Shown here piece by piece: positions 46,374 to 55,175 of a DNA stretch of 64,000 nt (position 1 is its first letter; every line of letters starts with the position of its first letter). The stretch spans positions 779,501 to 843,500 of the forward strand of contig JACKEY010000004.1 of the NCBI GenBank assembly GCA_020632755.1, given 5' to 3'. The notes under the pieces are model-generated. The model worked only from the letters and a program-made list of their open reading frames with translations. It made no database searches and had not been told where the DNA came from. The translations under genes were made by a program, and so were the position numbers. Source of the DNA: Alphaproteobacteria bacterium (GTDB taxonomy: Bacteria; Myxococcota_A; UBA796; UBA2385).

Positions 46374-48545
46374 CTATCCCTGCGCTGGCAGGCTGTCGGG
46401 CGACGTCTCCGCGTCCCCCTCGGGGTGCAGGGGCACCCTCACGAGGAAGATGCTGCCTGAACCCGGCTTGCTGCGGACCAGCAGCTCGCCGCCGTGGGCC
46501 TCGACCAGGCGCCGGCTGATCGGCAGGCCGAGGCCGGTGCCGTTGCTGCGCGTGGTGAAGAAGGGGATGAACAGCTTGTCCATGTCCTCGGGGGCGATGC
46601 CCGGGCCGTCGTCTTCGACCGCCAGCTCGGCGGCGGGCACGAGCGTGCCGGCGAGATCGCGCAGCCGGGTGGTGCCCGTGCGCACGATCACGGTGCCGCC
46701 CGAGCGCCCGGGACCGCTGACGGCCTGGACCGCGTTGTGCACCAGGTTGAGCAGCACCTGCCGCAGCTTGTCGGCGTCGACCTCGGCCGGCAGCAGGTCG
46801 CCGGCGGGCTCGAAGCGCAGGGCCACGTCGGCAGGCAGGTCCTGGACCTTCACGAGGTCCAGCACCCGGCGGACCAGGCGCTCCAGGTCGGTGGGCGAGC
46901 GGTCGACTTCGAAGGGGCGGGCGTAGTCCAGGAACTGGTGCACGACGTTGTTGAGCCGGTCGGTCTCGTCGACGATGACGGACAGGAACTCGCGCACCTG
47001 GCTCTCGTCGACGTCGCCCTGCAGGAACTGGGCGGCGCCCTTGATGCCGGCCAGCGGGTTGCGGATCTCGTGGGCCAGGCCGGCCGACATGGTGCCGAGC
47101 GCCGCCAGCCGGTGCTGTTCCTTCATGTGCTCGACGGCGTCGATGTTCTCGAGCACGTGGGTCGCGCGGTCCACCGTGGCGACCAGCCGGCGGATCTCGT
47201 CGCGGCTGAACCCGTCGGACCAGGTCTCGTCCTTGATCGACAGCCAGCCCAGCAGGTACTCGCCGGACCGGAAGGGCACGACGACGTCGGCGTCCATCGC
47301 GTCCATCGTGCGCAGGCGCGCGGCGGCGTCTTCGTGGCCGCCGGCCTGCCAGCGGATGAGCTGCTCCAGGTCCGAGCGCACGTAGGCCTCGCGGCCCATC
47401 AGGAAGGCGTCCCCGAAGGGCGACGCCGAGATGGTGCGCATCAGCGGCTGGTCGGTCGTGCCCTTGCGCAGCCGCAGCCGGTAGAGCCCGGTGTCCGGGT
47501 CGCGCAGGTAGATCGACGCCAGCGGGATGCGGCCGCTGGCCTGCAGGCGGCCGAGCATGGCCTGGTCCAGGCTGTCGATGCTGATCGCGCGGGCCAGGTT
47601 CTGGTCGACCTCGGTGAGCGTGAGCTCCAGCCGGCGGCCCCGGCGGTTGAACCACTGGTCGGCCAGGGCCTCGATGCGCTGGCGCAGCGGATCGTAGAGG
47701 GCCAGGAACAACACGCTGGCCAGGAAGATCTGGAAGGTGCCGTGCGCAGGGTTGGTGGTCATCAGGTCGCCGAACCAGAAGACCGTGATGCCGTCGATGA
47801 ACACCAGCAGCAGGCCGGCGACGCCCAGGGTGAACAGCCGCGAGAAGATCTCGTGCAGGTCCAGCAGGCGGGTCAGCTGCACGACCTGGTGCAGGAAGTA
47901 GACGAACAGGGTCGTGAACAGCGCGCCGAGCGGCGGCAGCGCGCCCTGCAGCTCGCTGGCCCGCACCGACAGGGCGGCGGCGTGCAGGTCGGGGGCCGGG
48001 CCGACCCCGCGCACGATGTCCTCGAGCAACGAGAAGGACAGGCCGGCGCCCAGCAGGAACAGCATGTAGCGGAGCCGTGCCTTCTCGACGCGGCTGTCGA
48101 CGCGCTCGTGCTCCTCCCACAGCCGGTGCATGCACAGCAGCAGGCCGGCGTAGCTGTAGACGCCGAGCGCGACCTCGGGCGGGCTGGCCCGCGGCACGTC
48201 GAAGAAGAACAGGCTGTCGGTGACGACGAAGCCGATGGCGACCAGCGGCGAGAGCACCCACATGCGGCGCACGGTCGGGCTGGCCGGGGCCCGCGGGTCG
48301 CCCAGCAGCCGGTCCAGGAACCACATCAGCGCGGCGGGCAGAAGTGCGGCGCTGGTCGATTGCACGTACCGGACGCCGCCCATGCCGGGCAGCAGGTACA
48401 GCATGAAGCCCGCGTACATCAGGCCCAGCAGGGTCCCCAGCAGCACGAAGGCGCGCCGCGCCGGGTCCCGCCGGTCGCCGTTCCAGGCGCGCAGCGCGAA
48501 GCCGATGCAGCTGACCGCGGCGACCAGGTAGACCAGGGTGTTCAT
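46374..48545 (-). CDS. Membrane sensor histidine kinase with GAF-like domain
   Basis: A 723-residue protein. About nine TM segments fill residues 1-300, a GAF-like sensor region covers about 350-470, then the HisKA domain with His492 in LAHEIRNPLAGIKG, and the HATPase domain (LLNLVHNAVQAV; VEDDGPGIAPEDM; NGTGLGLPISRRL). It resembles NtrB-type kinases in its catalytic core. No response regulator lies beside it, so it is an orphan. Divergent from selA, with only 41 nt between the starts. Confidence 0.92.
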   Translation of the reverse strand: MNTLVYLVAAVSCIGFALRAWNGDRRDPARRAFVLLGTLLGLMYAGFMLYLLPGMGGVRYVQSTSAALLPAALMWFLDRLLGDPRAPASPTVRRMWVLSPLVAIGFVVTDSLFFFDVPRASPPEVALGVYSYAGLLLCMHRLWEEHERVDSRVEKARLRYMLFLLGAGLSFSLLEDIVRGVGPAPDLHAAALSVRASELQGALPPLGALFTTLFVYFLHQVVQLTRLLDLHEIFSRLFTLGVAGLLLVFIDGITVFWFGDLMTTNPAHGTFQIFLASVLFLALYDPLRQRIEALADQWFNRRGRRLELTLTEVDQNLARAISIDSLDQAMLGRLQASGRIPLASIYLRDPDTGLYRLRLRKGTTDQPLMRTISASPFGDAFLMGREAYVRSDLEQLIRWQAGGHEDAAARLRTMDAMDADVVVPFRSGEYLLGWLSIKDETWSDGFSRDEIRRLVATVDRATHVLENIDAVEHMKEQHRLAALGTMSAGLAHEIRNPLAGIKGAAQFLQGDVDESQVREFLSVIVDETDRLNNVVHQFLDYARPFEVDRSPTDLERLVRRVLDLVKVQDLPADVALRFEPAGDLLPAEVDADKLRQVLLNLVHNAVQAVSGPGRSGGTVIVRTGTTRLRDLAGTLVPAAELAVEDDGPGIAPEDMDKLFIPFFTTRSNGTGLGLPISRRLVEAHGGELLVRSKPGSGSIFLVRVPLHPEGDAETSPDSLPAQG

Positions 48546-48574
48546 GGGCAGGCAGCTCTCGTTCTGCGGAGGGC

Positions 48575-48580
48575 TATCCT
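48575..48580 (+). promoter_or_regulatory. -10 hexamer TATCCT for leaderless selA
   Basis: TATCCT ends 6 nt before the ATG at 48587. The nearest GGAGGG is 13 nt from the ATG, too far for normal initiation, so the transcript probably begins at the start codon. Confidence 0.45.
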
Positions 48581-48586
48581 GCCGGC

Positions 48587-49954
48587 ATGTCCTCCTCCGC
48601 TGACCTGTCGCGGCTGCCGCCGGTCCACGAGCTCCTGGCCGATCCCCGGCTCGCGGACCTCCCTCGCCCGGTGGCCCTGGCCGCGGCCCGCGACGCCGTC
48701 GACCACGCTCGCGACGCCCTGCGCGCCGGCCGGCCCCTGCCCGACGTGGCGGCCGACGCCGCCCTGCGGGCCCGGGACGCGCTGCGCCCGCGCCTGCGTG
48801 GCGTCATCAACGCGACCGGGATCCCCATCCACACGAACCTGGGCCGGGCGCCGCTGTCCCCCGCGGCCCGTGCCGCCGTGGCCGAGGTGGCCGCCGGCTA
48901 CAGCAACGTCGAGCTCGAGCTGGACACCGGCAAGCGCGGCGGGCGGCTGGACGGGGTCCGCGCGCCCCTGCAGCAGCTCTGCGCGGCCGAAGACGCGCTG
49001 GCCGTGAACAACAACGCCGCCGCGACCCTGCTGGTGCTGACCGCCCTGGCCCGCGACCGCGAGGTGGTGGTCAGCCGCGGCGAGCTCGTCGAGATCGGCG
49101 GGTCCTTCCGCGTGCCCGAGGTCGTGGCCGCCGGCGGCGCCACCCTGGTCGAGGTCGGCGCCACCAACCGGACGCGGGTGACGGACTTCGCCCACGCGAC
49201 GACCGAGCGCACGGCGCTCTACCTGCGGGTGCACCCGAGCAACTTCCGGATGGAGGGCTTCACCGAGCGGCCCGATCGCGCCGGCCTGGTGGCGCTCGGC
49301 CGGGAGCGCGGCGTGCCCGTGGTCGAGGACCTGGGCAGCGGGCTGATCGGCCGGCTGGGGGGAGGAGAGGCGCTGGCGGCCGAGCACGGGGAGGAGTCCG
49401 TCGACGAGGTGCTCGCTGCCGGGGTCGACCTGGTCTGCTTCTCGGGCGACAAGCTGCTCGGCGGGCCCCAGGCCGGCATCATCGCGGGGAGGGCGGACCT
49501 GGTCGCGGCCTGCCGGCGCCACCCGCTGTACCGGGCGCTGCGCCTGGACAAGCTGGTGCTGGCCGCCCTCGAGGCGACCCTGCTGCAGTACATCCGCGGC
49601 GACGCCGCCGACCTGCCGGTCCACCGCATGCTCGCCGCGGACCCCGCCCTGCTGCGGCGGCGGGCCCAGGCCCTGGCGCGGGAGATCCCCGGCGCCCGGG
49701 TCGAAGACGACGTCGGCTACTCCGGCGGCGGGGCCCTGCCGGCGCGGCAGCTGCCCACCGCGGTCGTGGTGCTGCCCGGCGACGATCCCGATGCCCTGGC
49801 CGCGGCCCTGCGCGTCGGTGAGCCCCCGGTCGTCGCGCGCATCGCCCGCGGCGCCGTCCGGCTGGACCCCCGGACCGTGCTGCCCGGCGAAGAAGACCGG
49901 CTGACGGCCGCGGTGCGTGCCGCGCTGGCGGCGCCGGCCGGCACAAGGGGTTAG
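48587..49954 (+). CDS. selA: L-seryl-tRNA(Sec) selenium transferase
   Basis: A 455-residue PLP enzyme of normal SelA length. Motifs: GVINATGIPIHTNLGRAPLS, YSNVELELDTGKRGGR, LAVNNNAAA, SRGELVEIGGSFRVPEV, VEDLGSGL, and the PLP Lys289 in FSGDKLLGGPQAG. It converts Ser-tRNA(Sec) to Sec-tRNA(Sec) using selenophosphate, so the organism should make selenoproteins. selB, selC and selD are not within the window. Followed after 9 nt by the J-like/HTH protein. Confidence 0.96.
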   Translation: MSSSADLSRLPPVHELLADPRLADLPRPVALAAARDAVDHARDALRAGRPLPDVAADAALRARDALRPRLRGVINATGIPIHTNLGRAPLSPAARAAVAEVAAGYSNVELELDTGKRGGRLDGVRAPLQQLCAAEDALAVNNNAAATLLVLTALARDREVVVSRGELVEIGGSFRVPEVVAAGGATLVEVGATNRTRVTDFAHATTERTALYLRVHPSNFRMEGFTERPDRAGLVALGRERGVPVVEDLGSGLIGRLGGGEALAAEHGEESVDEVLAAGVDLVCFSGDKLLGGPQAGIIAGRADLVAACRRHPLYRALRLDKLVLAALEATLLQYIRGDAADLPVHRMLAADPALLRRRAQALAREIPGARVEDDVGYSGGGALPARQLPTAVVVLPGDDPDALAAALRVGEPPVVARIARGAVRLDPRTVLPGEEDRLTAAVRAALAAPAGTRG

Positions 49955-49963
49955 GCGCCGACG

Positions 49964-50947
49964 ATGCCCCAGGGATTCTACGAGCTGCTCGGACTGAAGC
50001 CGGACGCCACGCCGGCCCAGGTCGAGTCCGCCTACCAGAAGGAGCTCGCCGCCCTGGTGCGCCGCATGCGGCACGCCCGCCAGCAGGGCGCCGACATCTC
50101 GATCCTCGAAGGCCAGGAAGCCGTGCTGCGCGAAGCCCGCGCCGTGCTGGGCGATGCCGGCCGCCGGCGGCGCTACGACGCCTACCGCCGCGCCAGCGAG
50201 GTCGGTGTGCCCACCGACCTCGAGGGGCTGTGGGCCACCGCGGCCGAAGCCCTGGTCGACCCCGTCGCCGTCGCCGCCCTGCGGGTCGTGCGCACCGTGA
50301 CCGACCTGCCGGTGGGCGAGCCCTTCCCCGGCATCGCCTCGCCGGCGCCCAAGACGCCGCCGCCGCCGCCGATCTCCATGCAGCCGCCCGCCGCGCCGGA
50401 TCGGGCTGGCTCCGAGCTCTCGGTGCCCCGCGTGGCCCTGCCGCCGACCGCGTCGGCCCCCGCCGTGGCCGACACCGACCCCGGCATGCCCGCGGGTCTG
50501 GGGGGCGGCGCCTCGATCCAGCTCGCGGGCCTCGGCACCGCGCCTCCGCTGGCCGACACCTCCCCCGGGATCGAGGTCCTGGCCCCGTCGCCGACCGCCT
50601 ACGATCCGCTGGAACAGCTGCTCGGCGACCTGTCCGGCACCGACCCCGGCATCCGCGTCCAGGCCGCCCCCAGCGACCCCCTGGACCGGCTGGCCAAGGA
50701 CTACGGCTACGACGGCCGCTTCCTGGCCGGCGTGCGCGAGCTGCGCGGCCTGACGGTCGACGACCTGAGCCGCGCCACCCGGATCAGCACCCGCTACCTG
50801 CAGGCGCTCGAAGGCAACGGCTACGACCAGCTGCCCGCCGCCACCTTCGTCCGCGGCTACCTGAAAGAGGTCGTGCGCGTGCTCGAGCTGTCCGACCGCG
50901 ACGTGGTCGGCGGCTACATGGCCCTGTTCCAGCGCGCCCGCGGCTAG
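49964..50947 (+). CDS. J-like domain fused to RodZ-type helix-turn-helix
   Basis: A 327-residue protein. Residues 1-70 resemble a J domain (FYELLGLKPDATPAQVESAY; GDAGRRRRYDAYR) but the HPD tripeptide needed to stimulate DnaK is missing. A Pro/Ala-rich linker (about 105-225) leads to a C-terminal HTH_25/RodZ-type domain (VRELRGLTVDDLSRATRIS; YLQALEGNGYDQLPA; TFVRGYLKEVVRVL). No TM is seen, unlike RodZ. It may link protein interaction to DNA or cytoskeleton binding. 9 nt after selA and 1 nt before rluD. Confidence 0.85.
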   Translation: MPQGFYELLGLKPDATPAQVESAYQKELAALVRRMRHARQQGADISILEGQEAVLREARAVLGDAGRRRRYDAYRRASEVGVPTDLEGLWATAAEALVDPVAVAALRVVRTVTDLPVGEPFPGIASPAPKTPPPPPISMQPPAAPDRAGSELSVPRVALPPTASAPAVADTDPGMPAGLGGGASIQLAGLGTAPPLADTSPGIEVLAPSPTAYDPLEQLLGDLSGTDPGIRVQAAPSDPLDRLAKDYGYDGRFLAGVRELRGLTVDDLSRATRISTRYLQALEGNGYDQLPAATFVRGYLKEVVRVLELSDRDVVGGYMALFQRARG

Positions 50948-50948
50948 C

Positions 50949-51974
50949 TTGGACCGCCACGAGCTGGCTTGCCCCAGCGGGGCGAAGCGCCTGGACCGGT
51001 TCCTGGCCGAAGCCCTGGACCTGTCCCGCAGCCGGCTGGCCGCGCTCGTCAGGGACGGCCACGTGACCATCGACGGCGTGGTGGCCACCCGCCCCGGCGC
51101 CTCCGTGCCCGCGGCGAGCCGGGTCGTGGTCCAGGTGCCGCCGCCGCCGCCCAGCGAGCTGCGGGCCGAAGACCTGGCCGTGCCCGTGCTGTTCCAGGAC
51201 GAACACATCGTCGTGGTCGACAAGCCGGCCGGCATGGTCGTGCACCCGGCCAAGGGGCACGACGCCGGCACGCTGGTGCACGGGCTGCTGCACCTGCTGG
51301 CCGACGCCGACGGCGACGCCGAGCGGCCCGGCATCGTGCATCGCCTGGACAAGGGCACCAGCGGCGTCATGGTCGTGGCCCGCACCGCCCAGGCCCACGA
51401 AGCGCTGGGCGCCGCCTTCGCTGCGCGCGACCTGGATCGCCGCTACCTGGCGCTGTGCTGGGGCGAGGCGCCCGATGTCGGCCGCGTCGAAGGCGCCATC
51501 GCGCGCCACCCGCAGGACCGCAAGCGCATGGCCATCGTCGAGACCGGCGGCAAGTGGGCCGCGACGCGGTTCGCCGGCCGTGGCGTGACCCGGCTGCCGG
51601 TGCCCGGCTCGCGCGACGGTGGCGTGGTCTCGCTGGTCGAGTGCAAGCTCGAGACCGGACGCACCCACCAGGTGCGCGTGCACCTGACCCACGCCGGCCT
51701 GCCGCTGCTCGGCGATCCCGTCTACAAGCGGCGCGTGGTCGTGCCGCCGCTGCTCGCGCCGCTGCTCGCCGACATCGACCACCAGCTGCTGCACGCCTGG
51801 TCCCTGGCCTTCCGCCACCCCGTCGACGGGCGCTGGCTGTCCTTCCGCACCGACCCGCCGGCCGACTTCGCGGCGGTCCAGGCCGCCGTCTCCCTCCCGA
51901 CACCCGCCGGACCCGGGCGCGACCTCGAAGACCGTGCTACCAACGGGAGTCCCGGCGGTCCTCGGCCCGACTGA
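50949..51974 (+). CDS. rluD: RluD-family 23S rRNA pseudouridine synthase
   Basis: A 341-residue protein with TTG start at 50949, one base after the upstream stop. N-terminal S4 domain (KRLDRFLAEALDLSRSRLA; GHVTIDGVVATRPG) and catalytic domain with Asp134 in HRLDKGTSG, plus VVDKPAGMVVHP, LDRRYLAL and TGRTHQVRVHL. It isomerises uridines in helix 69 of 23S rRNA if a true RluD; RluC-type specificity cannot be excluded. The C-terminus is extended by a Pro/Gly/Asp-rich tail. Confidence 0.92.
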   Translation: MDRHELACPSGAKRLDRFLAEALDLSRSRLAALVRDGHVTIDGVVATRPGASVPAASRVVVQVPPPPPSELRAEDLAVPVLFQDEHIVVVDKPAGMVVHPAKGHDAGTLVHGLLHLLADADGDAERPGIVHRLDKGTSGVMVVARTAQAHEALGAAFAARDLDRRYLALCWGEAPDVGRVEGAIARHPQDRKRMAIVETGGKWAATRFAGRGVTRLPVPGSRDGGVVSLVECKLETGRTHQVRVHLTHAGLPLLGDPVYKRRVVVPPLLAPLLADIDHQLLHAWSLAFRHPVDGRWLSFRTDPPADFAAVQAAVSLPTPAGPGRDLEDRATNGSPGGPRPD

Positions 51975-52033
51975 GCCGCCCCTCCCCCCATCGGGCGCCC
52001 TCCCGCGACGCCCCCGACAGGCCCGGAGCTCCC

Positions 52034-52585
52034 ATGACCCGCACCCTGCTCTTCCTCGCCGGCTCCCTGCTCCCGCTCAGCATGGCCTGTGGCCGCGGCG
52101 GCCCGCCCGAGGGCGAAGAAGGCAGCGGTGGCGGCGACACCGGCGGCACCACTGGCGACACCGGCATCTCCGCCGTGCTCGGCATCCAGGGCCTGCGCGG
52201 CGACGCCACCGTCGCCGACGCCTACAGCGGCGCCGAGACCCTGTACTACCAGGACGCCGAGACCAGCACCGACTGGTGCACCATCACGTCCGACGTGACC
52301 AGCGTCGATCTGGCCGTGCCCGCCTGCGACAGCTGCGAGTGGTCCTTCACCCTGCAGACCAGCGGCTCGGCGGCCAGCGGCTGCGGCGCCGTCGACGCCA
52401 CCGCCTTCGACGGCGTGATGTTCCACTACGCCTTCGCCGCCGGCGAAGACGGCTACGGCACCCTGGCCTACTACTACGAAGGCGGCGGCTGGTACGGCAG
52501 CTACGCCACGGCCAGCTTCGACGCCGGCGCCTTCACCTACGACTGGCCGATCGCCTACTTCTACGAGTACGGCCAGTTCGAGTAG
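52034..52585 (+). CDS. Lipoprotein, 183 aa
   Basis: Starts MTRTLLFLAGSLLPLSMAC with lipobox SMAC, behind GGAGCTCCC. A Gly/Thr/Asp linker leads to a Tyr- and Cys-rich domain (CTITSDVTSVDL; CDSCEWSFTLQTSG; FHYAFAAGEDGYGTLAYYYE) of beta character. No family recognised. It is convergent with the lipoprotein at 52595-53548, 9 nt apart. Confidence 0.8.
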   Translation: MTRTLLFLAGSLLPLSMACGRGGPPEGEEGSGGGDTGGTTGDTGISAVLGIQGLRGDATVADAYSGAETLYYQDAETSTDWCTITSDVTSVDLAVPACDSCEWSFTLQTSGSAASGCGAVDATAFDGVMFHYAFAAGEDGYGTLAYYYEGGGWYGSYATASFDAGAFTYDWPIAYFYEYGQFE

Positions 52586-52594
52586 CCGCGGCGC

Positions 52595-53548
52595 TCAGCC
52601 CTCGGGCCGCGGGTCCCCCTGGTCGCACTCCTGCGGGTCCGGGTTCGGCACCACCTGCAGGCCCGGCACCAGCGTGCCCGGGATCTCCTGGATGTCCAGC
52701 GCCAGGCACAGCGGCTCGGCGTCGGTGCTGCACGCGATGCACTCGATGCCGAAGTAGCTCTCGACCAGGTCGCAGAGCTGGTCGGCCGTGCCGCCCAGGC
52801 TGCCGGCCACGTCGCGGGCGTCGATCTCGGCCTGCAGGCTGGCGTCTTCGATGCCGGCCCCGCCGTCCACGAACACGCCGCCCAGGTAGACCTGGGACAG
52901 CACGACCGGCACGCCCTCGAAGTCCAGCTCGAGGGTGGTCGGCCCGACGCTGATGTAGGGGTTGTTGCCGAAGTCCACGGCGTCGAAGTCGAAGGTCGGG
53001 ATGCAGGGATCCTGCTGGATCCAGCCGGGCTCGACCTCTTCCGCTGCACCGCCGATCAGGTCCAGCGTGGCGCCGCTGCTCGCCTGCACGCCCAGCAGCA
53101 GGTCGCCGCCGAACACCTGGCCCAGCAGGATCTGCCCGCCGGGGGGCTCGAGCCAGGTGGCGCGGTCCAGGTCCAGGGCCCACGACTGGCCTTGCAGCGC
53201 CGCGGCGTCCACCGTGTCGCCCAGGCTGCCCGTGGTGAAGCCACCCGCCGCCGTGACTCCGCAGGAGTCCGCGGTCCACTCGACCTGCGCGTCGGCCGGC
53301 ATCATGCCGCGCGGCGTCCACGAGACCCAGCTGCCGTCGATCACCACGTCGCCGTCCAGGTCGACGCCGTCGGCCTGGACCTGGATGTCGACGTCGCCCA
53401 GGGGGGCGTTCGCGGCCAGGACCAGGCTGGCCGAGCGGCTGACCGGATCGGCGCCGTCGGCCGGCCGCTCGGCCACCAGGGAGGTCAGGTCGCAGACGGC
53501 GTCCTTGCCGTCGCCGCGGCACGCGACCAGCGCGAGCAGGAGGAGCAT
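52595..53548 (-). CDS. Lipoprotein, 317 aa, paralogue of the gene at 53659
   Basis: Starts MLLLLALVAC (lipobox LVAC), behind GAGGTCCCC. The C-terminal part shares motifs with the upstream neighbour: LLLGQVFGGDLLLGV versus LLLGQLNNNILLGV, YFGIECIACSTDAEPLC versus GFGVECETCSSDGEPYC, and a PTFDFDAVDFGNNPY versus PTIDFPSADFSEDPF stretch. The two are tandem paralogues of an unrecognised surface-domain family with conserved Cys pairs. Confidence 0.82.
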   Translation of the reverse strand: MLLLLALVACRGDGKDAVCDLTSLVAERPADGADPVSRSASLVLAANAPLGDVDIQVQADGVDLDGDVVIDGSWVSWTPRGMMPADAQVEWTADSCGVTAAGGFTTGSLGDTVDAAALQGQSWALDLDRATWLEPPGGQILLGQVFGGDLLLGVQASSGATLDLIGGAAEEVEPGWIQQDPCIPTFDFDAVDFGNNPYISVGPTTLELDFEGVPVVLSQVYLGGVFVDGGAGIEDASLQAEIDARDVAGSLGGTADQLCDLVESYFGIECIACSTDAEPLCLALDIQEIPGTLVPGLQVVPNPDPQECDQGDPRPEG

Positions 53549-53591
53549 GGGGACCTCGGGGACAGGGGAGCCGTCTAACCCCGAGACGCAG

Positions 53592-53652
53592 CGAGGCCGG
53601 CCCCAACAGAGGCCGGCCTCGGGGTGCAGCGACCGGGTGGAGTCACCCGGTC
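53592..53652 (-). terminator. Two strong hairpins between paralogous lipoprotein genes
   Basis: A 9-bp perfect stem GACCGGGTG/CACCCGGTC with a 4-nt loop is at 53631-53652, just after the stop of the upstream gene, and an 11-bp perfect stem CGAGGCCGGCC/GGCCGGCCTCG with an 8-nt loop at 53592-53621. No T run follows, as is common in very GC-rich genomes. Confidence 0.6.
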
Positions 53653-53658
53653 GGCGCA

Positions 53659-54696
53659 TCAGCCACCGCAGGAGCCGTCGGCGTCGACGTCGGCCTGGGT
53701 GCGCTCGATGAGCGTGGCGCCGGTGCTGGTCGCGGTGATGTCCTTGACCAGGATCTCGAGGCAGTAGGGCTCGCCGTCGCTGGAGCAGGTCTCGCACTCG
53801 ACGCCGAAGCCGGCGACCAGGGCACAGATCTGGTCCGGGTCGTCGGTGTCGAGCAGGTCGCCGAGCAGGGGAGCCAGGACGCGGGCGTCGAGCTCACCGG
53901 CCAGGGTGCCGCCACCGAAGTAGCTGCCGTCGGAGGCGAAGGCGCCGCTGACTTCGAGGCTGGAGATCTCGATCTCGTAGCCGGCCGCGCTGATGGTGGT
54001 GTCCTGGGGCCCGATGGCGAAGAAGGGATCCTCGCTGAAGTCGGCGCTCGGGAAGTCGATGGTCGGCTCGCAGGTGTCCTGGGCGGTGCTGCCTTCCAGG
54101 CTGATGGCGCCGATGATCTCGAGCTGGGGGCTGGTGGCGGTGACACCCAGGAGGATGTTGTTGTTCAGCTGGCCCAGGAGCAGGTCGGCGACGCCGGCCG
54201 GCTTGATGAACTCGGCGTTGTTCAGGTCGACCACGTAGGTCTCGCCGACGATGTCGCCGCTGACGGGGTCGCCCAGGTCACCGACGGTGAAGCTGATGCT
54301 GGGGTTGCGCTCGCCGTCGCACAGGCTGGCCGAGGCGGTGTAGGTCTCGCCGCTGGTCAGCGGGCTGTCGGGGGTGAAGACCACGCGGTTGCCGTCGGAG
54401 GTCTGGGTGCCGGTCACGGCGCCGCCCGAGCTGTCGGCCAGGGTGATGGTGGCGGTGCTGTCGGGGTCCGACAGGTCGAAGTCCACCGTGGTGCGGTAGA
54501 AGGCGTCGGTCTCGCCGTCGGCGGGGAAGGTGCCGTCGACCTCGACCTCGCAGCCGTCGGTGCCGGTGCCGTCGTCGGTGCCGGTGCCGTCATCGCCGGT
54601 GCCGTCGTCGGTGCCGGTGCCGCTGTCGCCGCCCTTGTCGCTGCAGGCGACGAGGGAGAGGGAGAGGGCGGGAATGAGCCACGCGATGTTCTTCAT
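53659..54696 (-). CDS. Lipoprotein with Ig-like and paralogous surface domain, 345 aa
   Basis: Starts MKNIAWLIPALSLSLVAC (lipobox LVAC) behind GGAGGAGAACCCC. An acidic Thr/Gly/Asp linker (about 20-48) is followed by an SbsA/BIG-like Ig domain (FPADGETDAFYRTTVDF; FTPDSPLTSGETYTASAS) and then the domain shared with the gene at 52595-53548. Likely outer-membrane surface protein. It has the clearest promoter in the window. Confidence 0.85.
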   Translation of the reverse strand: MKNIAWLIPALSLSLVACSDKGGDSGTGTDDGTGDDGTGTDDGTGTDGCEVEVDGTFPADGETDAFYRTTVDFDLSDPDSTATITLADSSGGAVTGTQTSDGNRVVFTPDSPLTSGETYTASASLCDGERNPSISFTVGDLGDPVSGDIVGETYVVDLNNAEFIKPAGVADLLLGQLNNNILLGVTATSPQLEIIGAISLEGSTAQDTCEPTIDFPSADFSEDPFFAIGPQDTTISAAGYEIEISSLEVSGAFASDGSYFGGGTLAGELDARVLAPLLGDLLDTDDPDQICALVAGFGVECETCSSDGEPYCLEILVKDITATSTGATLIERTQADVDADGSCGG

Positions 54697-54776
54697 GGGG
54701 TTCTCCTCCGAGAGTGCCCCGTCAGCGGGGCGTGGTGTGTCTTCACCCCAGGGACGGGGCGTTCGCAGCGCGGCGC

Positions 54777-54805
54777 AGAGTAGCCGCGCAAATTTCCCGT
54801 GTCAA
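54777..54805 (-). promoter_or_regulatory. Promoter TTGACA-N17-TACTCT
   Basis: On the minus strand a consensus -35 TTGACA at 54805-54800 and -10 TACTCT at 54782-54777 with a 17-nt spacer, inside the 128-nt gap upstream of the lipoprotein gene at 53659-54696. The spacer is locally AT-rich (AAATTT). Transcription would begin near 54770, giving a leader of about 74 nt. Confidence 0.72.
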
Positions 54806-54824
54806 AAGCAAAGCCGGGGTGGGC

Positions 54825-55142
54825 TCAATCGCCCACCTTCGACGCTGCCTGGGTGTACTTCTGGCGCAGGTCGAACAGCAGCGCGTCGAGCAGTCGGGTC
54901 TCGTCTTCGTCCAGGTTTCCGGCCGTCTTGTCCTTGAGCAGGCCGAGCACGTCGATCGTGTGCCGGGCGAGCTTCAGATCCGCCGCCCGCGCGCCCACGG
55001 TCGGGTCGGCGATCTCGCCGAGGTGCACCAGGGCCGAGCTGGCCAGGGACACGACGAATTGCGAGAAGCTGACGGGGATCTCGCCGGACGAGGTGCGGGA
55101 GGGGCTGCCGGTGGCAGGGCTCTGGGAGGGGCTGTCGCTCAT
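54825..55142 (-). CDS. DUF1844 protein
   Basis: A 105-residue protein with the DUF1844 core: VSFSQFVVSLASSALVHLGE, DLKLARHTIDVLGLLKDKT and DETRLLDALLFDLRQKY. Helical, soluble, no known function. Start context GGAGTCCCCATG. It follows the HtrA-type protease gene; a TAGACT hexamer at 55178-55173 overlapping the protease stop could be a -10. Confidence 0.9.
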   Translation of the reverse strand: MSDSPSQSPATGSPSRTSSGEIPVSFSQFVVSLASSALVHLGEIADPTVGARAADLKLARHTIDVLGLLKDKTAGNLDEDETRLLDALLFDLRQKYTQAASKVGD

Positions 55143-55175
55143 GGGGGACTCCGCGAGGGGGAGGGGAGGGGCAGT

